A stretch of 14,820 nt of DNA. Source: Bacteroidales bacterium (GTDB lineage Bacteria; Bacteroidota; Bacteroidia; Bacteroidales; UBA3663). The stretch lies in assembly GCA_004557315.1 (NCBI GenBank), contig SFEH01000050.1, positions 1-14,820 of the forward strand. The letters run 5' to 3'. A model generated the notes under the pieces. That model was not told the origin of the DNA. It made no database searches and saw only the letters and a list, made by a program, of their open reading frames with translations. Shown one piece after another: positions 1-6,537 of this stretch. Positions within the stretch are counted from its first letter, which is position 1, and every line of letters begins with the position of its first letter. Position numbers and translations under genes: made by a program.

Positions 1-1
1 T

Positions 2-112
2 GCGCTCAAAGATGCCATCCTCGACGGCGTGATAGGCAACAACCGTGAAGAGGCGCTCGCATTCCTTGACGAGGAGGCCAAGAAGCTGCAATTAACAATA
101 AAAGAACAATAA
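2..112 (+). CDS. CCA-adding tRNA nucleotidyltransferase, C-terminal end (partial)
   Basis: This is the last 36 codons of a gene that enters from the left edge, ending in TAA at 110-112. The peptide begins ALKDAILDGVIGNN and ends in KKLQLTIKEQ. It resembles the C-terminal tail of the HD-domain tRNA nucleotidyltransferases of Bacteroidetes, where a KDAILDG-x-IPN motif is followed by a helix ending near the C-terminus. Those enzymes add or repair the 3' CCA of tRNAs in the cytoplasm. Only this tail is visible, so neither the polymerase nor the HD motifs can be checked. The call rests on resemblance from memory. The gene lies 50 nt upstream of ruvA on the same strand, with a perfect hairpin between them. 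Confidence 0.55.
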   Translation, partial: ALKDAILDGVIGNNREEALAFLDEEAKKLQLTIKEQ

Positions 113-115
113 CCA

Positions 116-140
116 TTCAGCAAAGCGGAACTTTGCTGAA
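116..140. other. Perfect 10-bp stem-loop between cca and ruvA
   Basis: TTCAGCAAAG at 116-125 and CTTTGCTGAA at 131-140 are exact reverse complements around the 5-nt loop CGGAA. The hairpin starts 3 nt after the stop of the upstream gene and ends 22 nt before the ruvA ATG. No T-tract follows on either strand, so a simple intrinsic terminator is not supported. It could be an mRNA processing or 3'-end stabilising structure, or a translation control element for ruvA. Confidence 0.6.
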
Positions 141-162
141 CTGGAAAATAACAGGCAAAGTA

Positions 163-735
163 ATGATAGAATATTTAAAAGGTGAAATAACGGAGCTTGA
201 TCCGACAAAGGCTATCATCGAATGTGCAGGAGTCGGATACGAGTGCAACATCTCGGTCTATACCTACGACAAGCTAAGGACAGGCCAGGTGTTCAAGCTA
301 TTTATCGATGAATTGCTCTATGGCTTCATCTCGAAGCAGGAACGTGCCATCTATCGTCTGCTCATTTCGGTGAGTGGAGTCGGACCAAACACGGCACGCT
401 GTATTCAGTCAAGCCTCTCACCCGACGAGCTTGTCGCCGTCATCTCGACTGGCAATGACCGCCAGCTCAAGAATGTCAAGGGCATAGGCAGCAAGACAGC
501 CCAGCGCATCATCGTCGATCTGAAGGACAAGATCGGCAACCTCGGCATTGCTGCTGCAACTGCCACTTCTTCGGCAATCGTGGCACAGAACGAGAATGGC
601 GACGAGGCGATACAGGCTCTCGTGGCTCTCGGCTATCCATTGGCCAATGCCAACAAAGCCATCGCCCAGCTACTGCAAAAAGATCCAGAGATGTCGGTTC
701 AGGCTCTCATCAAGGCTGGATTGCGCATGATGTGA
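163..735 (+). CDS. ruvA: Holliday junction branch migration protein RuvA
   Basis: RuvA binds four-way DNA junctions as a tetramer and positions the RuvB motor for branch migration, and with RuvC for resolution, during recombinational repair. The 190-aa product has the usual length and three-domain order. An N-terminal OB-fold starts at MIEYLKGEI and includes the VGY motif. Two helix-hairpin-helix motifs follow (SVSGVGPNTA at about residues 70-79 and NVKGIGSKTA at about 105-114). A C-terminal three-helix domain, which contacts RuvB, includes EAIQALVALGY. The ATG at 163 was chosen because family members start at MIEYL. An in-frame TTG at 133 would add ten unrelated residues and would begin inside the hairpin. 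No clear Shine-Dalgarno sequence precedes the start. ruvB and ruvC are not in the window. Confidence 0.97.
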   Translation: MIEYLKGEITELDPTKAIIECAGVGYECNISVYTYDKLRTGQVFKLFIDELLYGFISKQERAIYRLLISVSGVGPNTARCIQSSLSPDELVAVISTGNDRQLKNVKGIGSKTAQRIIVDLKDKIGNLGIAAATATSSAIVAQNENGDEAIQALVALGYPLANANKAIAQLLQKDPEMSVQALIKAGLRMM

Positions 736-761
736 CAATCATAATCTCATAATCAAAAGCT

Positions 762-1673
762 ATGTGGTTAGTTCTTGCCTTTACGAGCGCCATGCTCCTT
801 GGCTTCTATGATGTCTTCAAGAAGATGTCGCTGAAGGACAATGCGGTCATTCCCGTGCTGTTTCTCAATACGGTGTTCTGTTCGCTCATCTTCCTTCCCT
901 TCGTTTTGCTCTCTTCTGCAGGGATGCTTCAGCCTGACGACACTCTATATATCCCGACTCCTGCCCCATCGCATCATCTGTTCATCATCATCAAGTCGGC
1001 AATTGTGCTCGGTTCGTGGATATGTGCCTATTACGGACTGAAACACCTTCCCATCACCATCGCATCACCCATCAATGCCACACGCCCAATACTGGTGCTG
1101 CTTGGTGCAATATTTGTCTTTGGCGAACAGCTTAACCTGTGGCAGTGGGCAGGTGTCATTGTCTCTATCATAGCATTCGGACTCATCAGCATCTCCGGCA
1201 GGAAGGAAGGCATCTCAATCAAGCACAGTGTCTGGATATGGCTCATCATTGCCGGCACAATGATCGGAGCGGTGTCGGGACTCTATGACAAGTATCTGAT
1301 GCAGTATCAGCATCTCGACAAGATGGCAGTGCAGTCATGGTACAACTTCTATCAGGCTGCCATGATGGGACTCGTCTTGCTCTTCATCTGGCGTCCTCAG
1401 CGCGTGAGCGGCAAGACCGGCGGTTTCAAGTGGCGATGGACCATACCTCTCATCTCTATCTTCCTCAGCGTTGCCGATTTCTGCTATTTCTTCGCATTGA
1501 GCTATCCAGATGCGCTCATCTCGGTCGTATCGCTCGTGCGTCGTAGCGGTGTCGTTGTCGGCTTCATCTGCGGCTGGCTCTTCTTCAAGGAGAAGAATAT
1601 CAAATCAAAGTCGGTCGATCTGCTCTTTGTCATCATCGCTATGATACTGCTCTGGATTGGCTCACAGAAATAA
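762..1673 (+). CDS. EamA/DMT-family membrane transporter
   Basis: This 303-aa, very hydrophobic protein has about ten predicted membrane segments arranged as two repeats of five, as in the drug/metabolite transporter (EamA) superfamily. The first half opens with LAFTSAMLLGFYDVFKKMSL and contains the motif PITIASPINATRPILVLLGAIFVFGEQL, typical of the fourth and fifth helices of an EamA repeat. The second half starts near WLIIAGTMIGAVSGLYDKYL and repeats the pattern with ALISVVSLVRRSGVVVGFICGWLFFKEK. Such proteins export or import small metabolites across the inner membrane. Nothing in the sequence fixes the substrate. The gene starts 26 nt after ruvA and is followed 33 nt later by the DUF3256-like gene, so co-transcription is likely. 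Confidence 0.88.
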   Translation: MWLVLAFTSAMLLGFYDVFKKMSLKDNAVIPVLFLNTVFCSLIFLPFVLLSSAGMLQPDDTLYIPTPAPSHHLFIIIKSAIVLGSWICAYYGLKHLPITIASPINATRPILVLLGAIFVFGEQLNLWQWAGVIVSIIAFGLISISGRKEGISIKHSVWIWLIIAGTMIGAVSGLYDKYLMQYQHLDKMAVQSWYNFYQAAMMGLVLLFIWRPQRVSGKTGGFKWRWTIPLISIFLSVADFCYFFALSYPDALISVVSLVRRSGVVVGFICGWLFFKEKNIKSKSVDLLFVIIAMILLWIGSQK

Positions 1674-1706
1674 GACTATGTACTAACGTCCCAAACGATT
1701 ATCAAT

Positions 1707-2342
1707 ATGATAAAAGCAATATTAAGCCTCTGCATCTTCATGGCTTCGATCTTCGGCAGCAATGCCCAGAAACTTGCTTTCTATTTCGAACTTATCCCTG
1801 AGGCACAGCTTCCTCATCTCAAAGCCGACCTCCTCAAAGGCATGATCGGACTATATGAGCTTGGACAGCGACCTGCCCAGGTGCCTAATCTTCTGAATGG
1901 AGTTTGTGTGCTCGACACTTTGAGCGACACCTATCTCTCGATGCATACAAGCAAAGTGAGCACTCTATCGATCAAGATGCTCGAACAAAAAGCTGACACG
2001 ACGAGCATCCTTGCCGTGGTCCAATCTGTTAAGGCAGTCGGCACTACCGACTCGAGCATCAGCTTCTTTACCAACACTTGGAGCAAGCTTGCAACCGGGC
2101 AGTACTTCGATATTCCTTCAGCCCATAGCTTCTACCAGCCCAACGACACAGTGTCGCTCGAAGAGTTCAGCAACTTCTGCATTCCACTCATCATAGAATA
2201 CAAAATCGATGGTGACACAATCTCTGCCACCATCGATCCTGAAAAATATCTTCCAGAAGAAGTCTATCAGAAGATCTCTCCTGCTTTATCAAAAGATGCC
2301 GTCAGATATGTATGGGACGGCAGTCGTTTCCACACCAATTAA
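1707..2342 (+). CDS. DUF3256-like secreted protein
   Basis: This 211-aa protein has an N-terminal signal peptide (MIKAILSLCIFMASIFGSNA, probable cleavage before QK). It is therefore predicted to be exported to the periplasm or cell surface. There is no lipobox cysteine at the expected position. The mature part resembles the Bacteroidales family DUF3256, which I recognise from segments such as MPxxxLPxL and an NLLNGVCVLDTLSDTYLSM-like stretch in which a short acidic/hydroxyl motif precedes a Tyr-Leu-Ser. The function of that family is not known. Its stop codon (2340-2342) overlaps the stop codon of the convergent acyltransferase gene. The family assignment is from memory and moderately sure; the signal peptide is clear. 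Confidence 0.7.
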   Translation: MIKAILSLCIFMASIFGSNAQKLAFYFELIPEAQLPHLKADLLKGMIGLYELGQRPAQVPNLLNGVCVLDTLSDTYLSMHTSKVSTLSIKMLEQKADTTSILAVVQSVKAVGTTDSSISFFTNTWSKLATGQYFDIPSAHSFYQPNDTVSLEEFSNFCIPLIIEYKIDGDTISATIDPEKYLPEEVYQKISPALSKDAVRYVWDGSRFHTN

Positions 2343-3523
2343 GTCATCGGAACGCCCTCATCCGACTCTCTCGTAGTGGCATATTCGTAGTTGACTACAG
2401 GATTGCTGTACATGGTCAGGAGCTTGTCCCAAAGGAAGGCCTCATCGCGGTTTGGCAACTGTATCTTCTCAAGCTGACCGTTAAGGTAAGCCAGAGCCTT
2501 GGTCTTTTCCTCTTCCGTATATTTGCTTGCATATTTGTCGGTCTCGTTCTTGACATCGTAAGCAACATAGTTGATTGGGAAGAGAACCATATTTGAATGT
2601 ATTGACTTATCGACAAGTGCGCATACACAGTTGACCTGAGCATTGCGGTCATTGATCCAAGGATAGGTGTCAAAGATTGGGTTGAGTTCGTTGGCAACGG
2701 TAAGCACCACACGTCCCTTATAGCCCATGATACCCGTACTCATGCTGAACAGATCGTCCTGCTTTGACTTCTTCCACTCTGGATTGTCGCGCTTAAGCTG
2801 GAACTCCTGAGCTTTCAGATAATCACATGGGTCGTACTCATAGCTGAGCGCCACAGGCTGAAGATTAAGCTGACGTATGTTCTGAATGATGTCGCGCGAA
2901 CTGCCACCGAGTGCGAGCATCTTGATTACCGATGCCTGGGTATTGTCGCTGCTGTCCTTGCTTCGTCCCTCGCGCTGTGCAATCCAAACAGGATTCTTCT
3001 TCTCGTTGATAGTATAATGGATATAGGCTGACAGGCGCTTCGACACCTCAAGCATCTGGCGCACAGGCACACTGCGCATCACTATGAAGCTCTTGTTGAG
3101 ACGCACAAGGTCTTTGATCCAGTCGTAGGCAAGAAGGTTGTCACCAATGGCAATCTCTGCTGTCTTCAAGCCAGCATTGTCGAGCATCGAACAGAGGAAG
3201 GCAGAGTCGAGCACAATATCACGATGGTTGGTGATGTAGAGAGCAGCACCCTCCTGATTGATCTTCTCTGCACCGCGCAACTCAATCGAGGCACAAGTCT
3301 TCTGTGCAATTCCCAAGACACACTTTGCAATCACACCATGCTGGAACTCCCTGATAGTGTTTATCTGCTTCACCTGGGCACGCATCTGAGCCATATCGGT
3401 TTCAGGAAACGCAGCCTTGACGAAAGCCTCAATTTCAGGTCGGTCGATCAAAGGCCAAAGTTTTTCAGGCACATCCGCATCATTGAAACAGCGGATTTCT
3501 TCAAAATCATACTGTGGAGCCAT
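2339..3523 (-). CDS. PlsC/PlsB-type acyltransferase
   Basis: This is a probable 1-acylglycerol-3-phosphate or related acyltransferase acting at the inner membrane in phospholipid or envelope lipid synthesis. The 394-aa product is longer than classic PlsC (about 240 aa). Motif I is NHRDIVLDS with His100 and Asp106. The spacing is H-x5-D rather than the textbook H-x4-D; Asp102 is the other acidic residue nearby. The substrate-binding stretch KSFIVMRS (Arg150) and the motif III-like EGRSKDS (185-191) follow, in an order and spacing resembling PlsB/DHAPAT-type enzymes. About 99 residues precede the catalytic motif. No strong membrane helix is obvious. It is the last gene of the minus-strand block, 135 nt after ddl, with repeat element A in the gap. 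The exact acyl acceptor cannot be told from the sequence. Confidence 0.82.
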   Translation of the reverse strand: MAPQYDFEEIRCFNDADVPEKLWPLIDRPEIEAFVKAAFPETDMAQMRAQVKQINTIREFQHGVIAKCVLGIAQKTCASIELRGAEKINQEGAALYITNHRDIVLDSAFLCSMLDNAGLKTAEIAIGDNLLAYDWIKDLVRLNKSFIVMRSVPVRQMLEVSKRLSAYIHYTINEKKNPVWIAQREGRSKDSSDNTQASVIKMLALGGSSRDIIQNIRQLNLQPVALSYEYDPCDYLKAQEFQLKRDNPEWKKSKQDDLFSMSTGIMGYKGRVVLTVANELNPIFDTYPWINDRNAQVNCVCALVDKSIHSNMVLFPINYVAYDVKNETDKYASKYTEEEKTKALAYLNGQLEKIQLPNRDEAFLWDKLLTMYSNPVVNYEYATTRESDEGVPMT

Positions 3524-3568
3524 AATCTTTAGTTTTTATAGTAAGGAAATACTTTGTTTGTTTCGGGG

Positions 3569-3648
3569 AGAGATAAAGGAGATAAAGGAGATATATTCCT
3601 TCTTAAAAACTTCATTTGTCTTTAACTCCTTATACTTCTTTATCTTCC
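3569..3648. repeat. Inverted-repeat element, copy A (ddl-acyltransferase gap)
   Basis: The left arm (about 3569-3594) is two exact units of ATAAAGGAG plus a partial third. The right arm (3616-3648), read on the minus strand, contains GGAAGATAAAG, TATAAGGAG and TTAAAGACAA, so it pairs imperfectly with the left arm over about 26 bp around a 21-nt loop. The outer 36 nt of the right arm (from CATTTGTC at 3613) match the right arm of copy B at 31 of 36 positions, which shows that the two elements are related. On the minus strand, which is the transcript of the ddl block, AAGGAG is followed 10 nt later by an ATG that opens a 28-codon reading frame (3529-3615). That frame ends 5 nt before the acyltransferase start. 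No transposase or flanking target duplication on both sides was found. Confidence 0.75.
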
Positions 3649-3671
3649 AAAAATTGTTTTATCTTCCAAAA
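3639..3671. repeat. 14-bp direct repeat spanning the ddl stop codon
   Basis: TTTATCTTCCAAAA occurs exactly at 3639-3652 and again at 3658-3671, offset by 19 nt. The second copy contains the reverse complement of the last ddl codons and its TAA stop; the first lies at the outer edge of repeat element A. The GATAAA core of both copies, on the minus strand, is also the core of the 9-nt unit of the element. Confidence 0.8.
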
Positions 3672-4648
3672 GCAATCACATCGTCCATCACATCGCTGAT
3701 GTCAAGTTCAGCAGCACGGATTTCCTGAGGAATGAAGCTTGTGGCAGTCATACCTGGAGTGGTGTTGACTTCAAGGAGATGAGGCACGTCATCAATGATG
3801 ATGTAATCGACACGGATAATGCCTTTTGCGCCAATATAACGATAGATCTTCTTGGTTGTATCCTGAACGCGCTTGGTCATTTCATCTGACAGACGCGCCG
3901 GTGTTATCTCTTCGACAGCACCATTGTACTTGGCATCATAATCGAAAAACTCAACCTTTGGAACGACTTCGGTTACAGGCAATGCGCGAAGTCCTTCGCG
4001 TGAAGTATAGCAGCCGCAAGTTATCTCGGTGCCCTTCATAAACGATTCGATGATCACCTCTTGTGTTGCCTCTTGGAAAGCTGTTGCTATAGCGTCCTGC
4101 AACTCTTCAGCTTTCTGTATCTTGAATGTAGCGAAGCTCGAGCCTCCTCCATTTGGCTTTACAAACATCGGGAGTCCAAGTTGGGCAACTGCATCTTCTG
4201 TCGTCACACTATCGCCCTTGCGGAGCAAGATGCTCTTGGCAACAGGAACACCCATGGTCGAAAGATACTTATTGCAGGTATATTTGCTACAGGTTAGAGC
4301 AGCAGCAAGAACTCCACAGCAGCTGTAAGGCATGCGGATCAGGTCGAAATAGCCCTGAAGGATTCCATTCTCTCCAGGTGTGCCATGAATAATGATATAG
4401 GCGAAATCGAAAGTGATCTTCACGCCATCCTTCATTACGCTGAAATCGTTGCGATCGACTGGCCATGACTGGGTCATATCATATTCCTTGCCGTCATACT
4501 GCACCATCTTCCAGTCGGTGCCTTCGATTGTTATGATGTATGTCTCATATTTGTCGTGGTTAAGGAAACTCCAGATACCTTGGGCGCTTCTAAGCGAAAC
4601 ATCGTGTTCGCTGCTGTCTCCTCCTGCGACAATTGCTATTCTTTTCAT
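3659..4648 (-). CDS. ddl: D-alanine--D-alanine ligase
   Basis: This cytoplasmic ATP-grasp enzyme joins two D-Ala molecules for the peptidoglycan precursor pentapeptide. The 329-aa length is normal. The N-terminal domain has VAGGDSSEHDVSLRSA with Glu14, the first-site D-Ala contact. The HGTPGENGILQG motif follows, then the ATP-grasp loop KPNGGGSSF (Ser171). FDYDAKY ends in Tyr241, the Tyr that marks D-Ala specificity; D-lactate-type ligases carry Phe there. The magnesium ligands are Asp281 (IRVDY), Glu293 and Asn295 (LEVNTTPGM). All key residues are present, so the enzyme should be active. The ATG at 4648 begins MKRIAIVAGG, as the family does. It is preceded by an A-rich leader and by repeat element B, 23 nt upstream, and followed by element A. 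Confidence 0.97.
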   Translation of the reverse strand: MKRIAIVAGGDSSEHDVSLRSAQGIWSFLNHDKYETYIITIEGTDWKMVQYDGKEYDMTQSWPVDRNDFSVMKDGVKITFDFAYIIIHGTPGENGILQGYFDLIRMPYSCCGVLAAALTCSKYTCNKYLSTMGVPVAKSILLRKGDSVTTEDAVAQLGLPMFVKPNGGGSSFATFKIQKAEELQDAIATAFQEATQEVIIESFMKGTEITCGCYTSREGLRALPVTEVVPKVEFFDYDAKYNGAVEEITPARLSDEMTKRVQDTTKKIYRYIGAKGIIRVDYIIIDDVPHLLEVNTTPGMTATSFIPQEIRAAELDISDVMDDVIAFGR

Positions 4649-4671
4649 TTTGTTTGTTTTTTTTTGGAAAT

Positions 4672-4809
4672 TTAAAGAAGATTAAGAAGTTAAAGGAGAT
4701 AAAGGCAATAGTTGTATCGTCTGTGACTTAATTTTGACGGTAAAGGAGATTGATTTATAAGAACTAATACATTTGTCTTTATCTCCTTTAACGTCTTTAT
4801 CTTCTTTAA
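4672..4809. repeat. Inverted-repeat element, copy B (rluD-ddl gap)
   Basis: The arms at 4672-4708 and 4773-4809 are 37 nt each and are reverse complements at 34 of 37 positions, around a 64-nt spacer. Each arm is four units of about 9 nt. Read on the minus strand, the right arm is TTAAAGAAG, ATAAAGACG, TTAAAGGAG, then ATAAAGACAA. The spacer holds one more partial unit (GTAAAGGAG near 4740-4748). One arm is nearly all purine plus T. The right arm ends 11 nt from the rluD stop codon and the left arm begins 23 nt from the ddl start, so the element fills nearly the whole gap and would be transcribed in the rluD-ddl mRNA as a long hairpin. No T-tract suited to an intrinsic terminator immediately follows the 3' arm on the minus strand. 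The leader there is A-rich. Confidence 0.85.
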
Positions 4810-4820
4810 CTACATTTCAT

Positions 4821-5969
4821 TTATCTATTTGATATATACTCGCGCCACAGAGCAAACAGATCGAGCATGTCCTGTGGGATTGGTGCTTCGAAGTCCATTT
4901 CCTCGCCAGTGCGCGGATGTCTGAATCCAAGAGTCTGTGCATGAAGGGCTTGACGCGGACAAGTCTCAAAACACTTATGAACGAACTGCGTATATTGCGC
5001 AAACGTCGTTCCTTTCAGGATCTGGTCTCCGCCATATCGCGCATCATTGAACAACGTGTGTCCGATGTGCTTCATGTGGACACGTATCTGATGCGTGCGG
5101 CCAGTCTCGAGCACGCACCTGACTGCCGTCACGTAACCGAGACGTTCGAGCACCTTGAAATGGGTCACTGCATGCTTGCCTTGCGAACCATCGGGGAAGA
5201 CGCACATCTGAAGCCTGTCTTTGGGATGACGACCGATATTGCCCTCTATCTTGCCTTCATTCTCCTCAATATGTCCCCACACAAGAGCCACATACTGGCG
5301 ACGTGTGGTCTTCTTGAAGAACTGCAGCGAGAGGTTAGTGCGTGCATCCTCATTCTTGGCAACTACCAAAAGACCCGATGTCTCCTTGTCGATGCGGTGC
5401 ACGAGTCCGAGTCGCGGATCATCCATATCCTTCATCTTCGGATCATCCTTGAAATGATAGGCCAAGGCATTGACCAAAGTACCATGATAATTGCCGCAAC
5501 CAGGGTGAACCACCAGTCCTGCTGGCTTGTTGACCACGAGCAAGTCATCGTCCTCATAGACAATGTCGAGCGGAATATCTTCGGGCAAGATCTCAAGCAC
5601 ATGACGCGGACGATCCATCATCACCGTCACCACATCACACGGCTTGACCTTATAACTGCTCTTCTCCGGCTTACCATTGACATGGATATATCCGTCGTCG
5701 GCTGCACGCTGCACACGGTTGCGCGATGTTCCCACTATCCTATCGACGAGGAACTTATCGACACGTATTGGTCCCTGTCCTCTGTCGGCCACAAAGCGGA
5801 AATGTTCGTAAAGCCCATCGGCAGTAGGCTCACCCTCGCCCTCCTTCTTTACGTCAGAAGGCTTGAACGAGAACAACTCTTCATCGTCGATTGAATCGTC
5901 TATTACCTCGTCGATCGCATCGTCGTCAATCGGATCAGCCTCATTCAAAGAATACTTCTTCTGACTCAT
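4821..5969 (-). CDS. rluD: RluD-family 23S rRNA pseudouridine synthase
   Basis: The enzyme isomerises specific uridines in large-subunit rRNA to pseudouridine. The 382-aa product has an S4 RNA-binding domain at about residues 68-115 (IRVDKFLVD, then a short loop and GYIHVNGK). The RluA/RluD catalytic domain follows, with YEDDDLLVVNKPAGLVVHPG and the signature HRIDKETSGLLVVAKN; the catalytic Asp is Asp194. RTHQIRVHMKHIGHTLFNDARYGG is the second conserved RluD block. The N-terminal 50 residues are a very acidic, Asp-rich extension (DDDAIDEVIDDSIDDEE), longer than in E. coli RluD and probably disordered. The start at 5969 overlaps the 3' end of the PASTA gene by 29 nt, so translation is likely coupled. 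Among the RluA, C and D types the assignment to RluD is likely but not proven. Confidence 0.93.
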   Translation of the reverse strand: MSQKKYSLNEADPIDDDAIDEVIDDSIDDEELFSFKPSDVKKEGEGEPTADGLYEHFRFVADRGQGPIRVDKFLVDRIVGTSRNRVQRAADDGYIHVNGKPEKSSYKVKPCDVVTVMMDRPRHVLEILPEDIPLDIVYEDDDLLVVNKPAGLVVHPGCGNYHGTLVNALAYHFKDDPKMKDMDDPRLGLVHRIDKETSGLLVVAKNEDARTNLSLQFFKKTTRRQYVALVWGHIEENEGKIEGNIGRHPKDRLQMCVFPDGSQGKHAVTHFKVLERLGYVTAVRCVLETGRTHQIRVHMKHIGHTLFNDARYGGDQILKGTTFAQYTQFVHKCFETCPRQALHAQTLGFRHPRTGEEMDFEAPIPQDMLDLFALWREYISNR

Positions 5970-6519
5970 CGTTCTCTGGATTTATTTCTACCTGTGTGCT
6001 ACCTACTACCAATGTCACATGAGTGCGTATCGGGTACTTCTCACCCGGCAAGGCCTTTGAGCCGCCAACCTTCACGTCAAGCACAAGATCGTCGAACTCA
6101 TAAGGCTCAAGCTGGATGCTATCGACCACAAATCCTGCCTCGTTCAGAAGACTCCTTGCCTGACGGGTCGAATGATCCAGCACCTCGACCATCTTGATCA
6201 TCCTCACAGTCTTGGCATTGATGGTAAGATAGACGATTCGGCCATTCTTGACAGGGAGGCCTCCTTCAGGAAGCTGCTCAATGACCGAGCCAGGAACGGC
6301 ATCGGCATAAAGAGAGTCGATGATCATAGGCTTGAGACCTGCCTTCTCGAGATAATAGATTGCCTCGTCATCGCTCAATCCCACCACCTCTGGCACTTTG
6401 ATCGACTCATTGTGACGAGTATAGCTATTAAGCCAATAGGTGAGACCATACAGAATGACCGCCACAAGAGCAATCATTATCACAACATTGATACCTACTA
6501 TTTTCAAAAAATTCTTCAT
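5941..6519 (-). CDS. Membrane-anchored two-domain PASTA protein
   Basis: This 192-aa protein has a short cytoplasmic start (MKNFLKIVG), one membrane helix at about residues 9-31, and an extracytoplasmic part with two PASTA domains. The first, about 39-103, begins IKVPEVVGLSDDEAIYYLEKAGL and carries QLPEGGLPVKNGRIVYLTI. The second, about 107-178, is more divergent and ends THVTLVVGS. PASTA domains bind peptidoglycan fragments or penicillin-like ligands in kinases and PBPs, but no kinase or transpeptidase domain is attached here. The start at 6519 was preferred over 6591 because a well-formed promoter (6538-6569) lies between them and the membrane helix then sits at the N-terminus. It is the first gene of the minus block and overlaps rluD by 29 nt. 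A role in cell-wall sensing or assembly is inferred. Confidence 0.85.
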   Translation of the reverse strand: MKNFLKIVGINVVIMIALVAVILYGLTYWLNSYTRHNESIKVPEVVGLSDDEAIYYLEKAGLKPMIIDSLYADAVPGSVIEQLPEGGLPVKNGRIVYLTINAKTVRMIKMVEVLDHSTRQARSLLNEAGFVVDSIQLEPYEFDDLVLDVKVGGSKALPGEKYPIRTHVTLVVGSTQVEINPENDESEEVFFE

Positions 6520-6537
6520 ATAGTACAATATTTTGGG

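Noticed and set aside
133..162. Upstream TTG start for ruvA
   Set aside because: It begins inside the hairpin and adds residues absent from RuvA proteins; the ATG at 163 gives the conserved MIEYL start.
3529..3615. 28-codon reading frame before the acyltransferase as a real gene
   Set aside because: Most of it is translated repeat (SPLSPLSL) and copy B has only two codons. It is kept only as part of the leader idea.
3659..4648. Vancomycin-type D-Ala-D-Lac ligase
   Set aside because: Tyr241 is present in the DAKY motif, as in D-Ala-D-Ala ligases, and no vanH or vanX neighbour is seen.
3569..4809. CRISPR array
   Set aside because: The units are about 9 nt, degenerate and inverted, without 28-36 nt repeats or unique equal spacers.
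4672..4809. Intrinsic terminator between rluD and ddl
   Set aside because: The long stem is AT-rich and the sequence after the 3' arm on the minus strand is A-rich rather than T-rich, and the downstream genes have no promoter of their own that I could find.
4917..5894. Long open frame (325 codons) antisense to rluD
   Set aside because: It lies wholly opposite a gene with clear RluD motifs, and its translation has no recognisable domain. It is a by-product of codon bias on the other strand.
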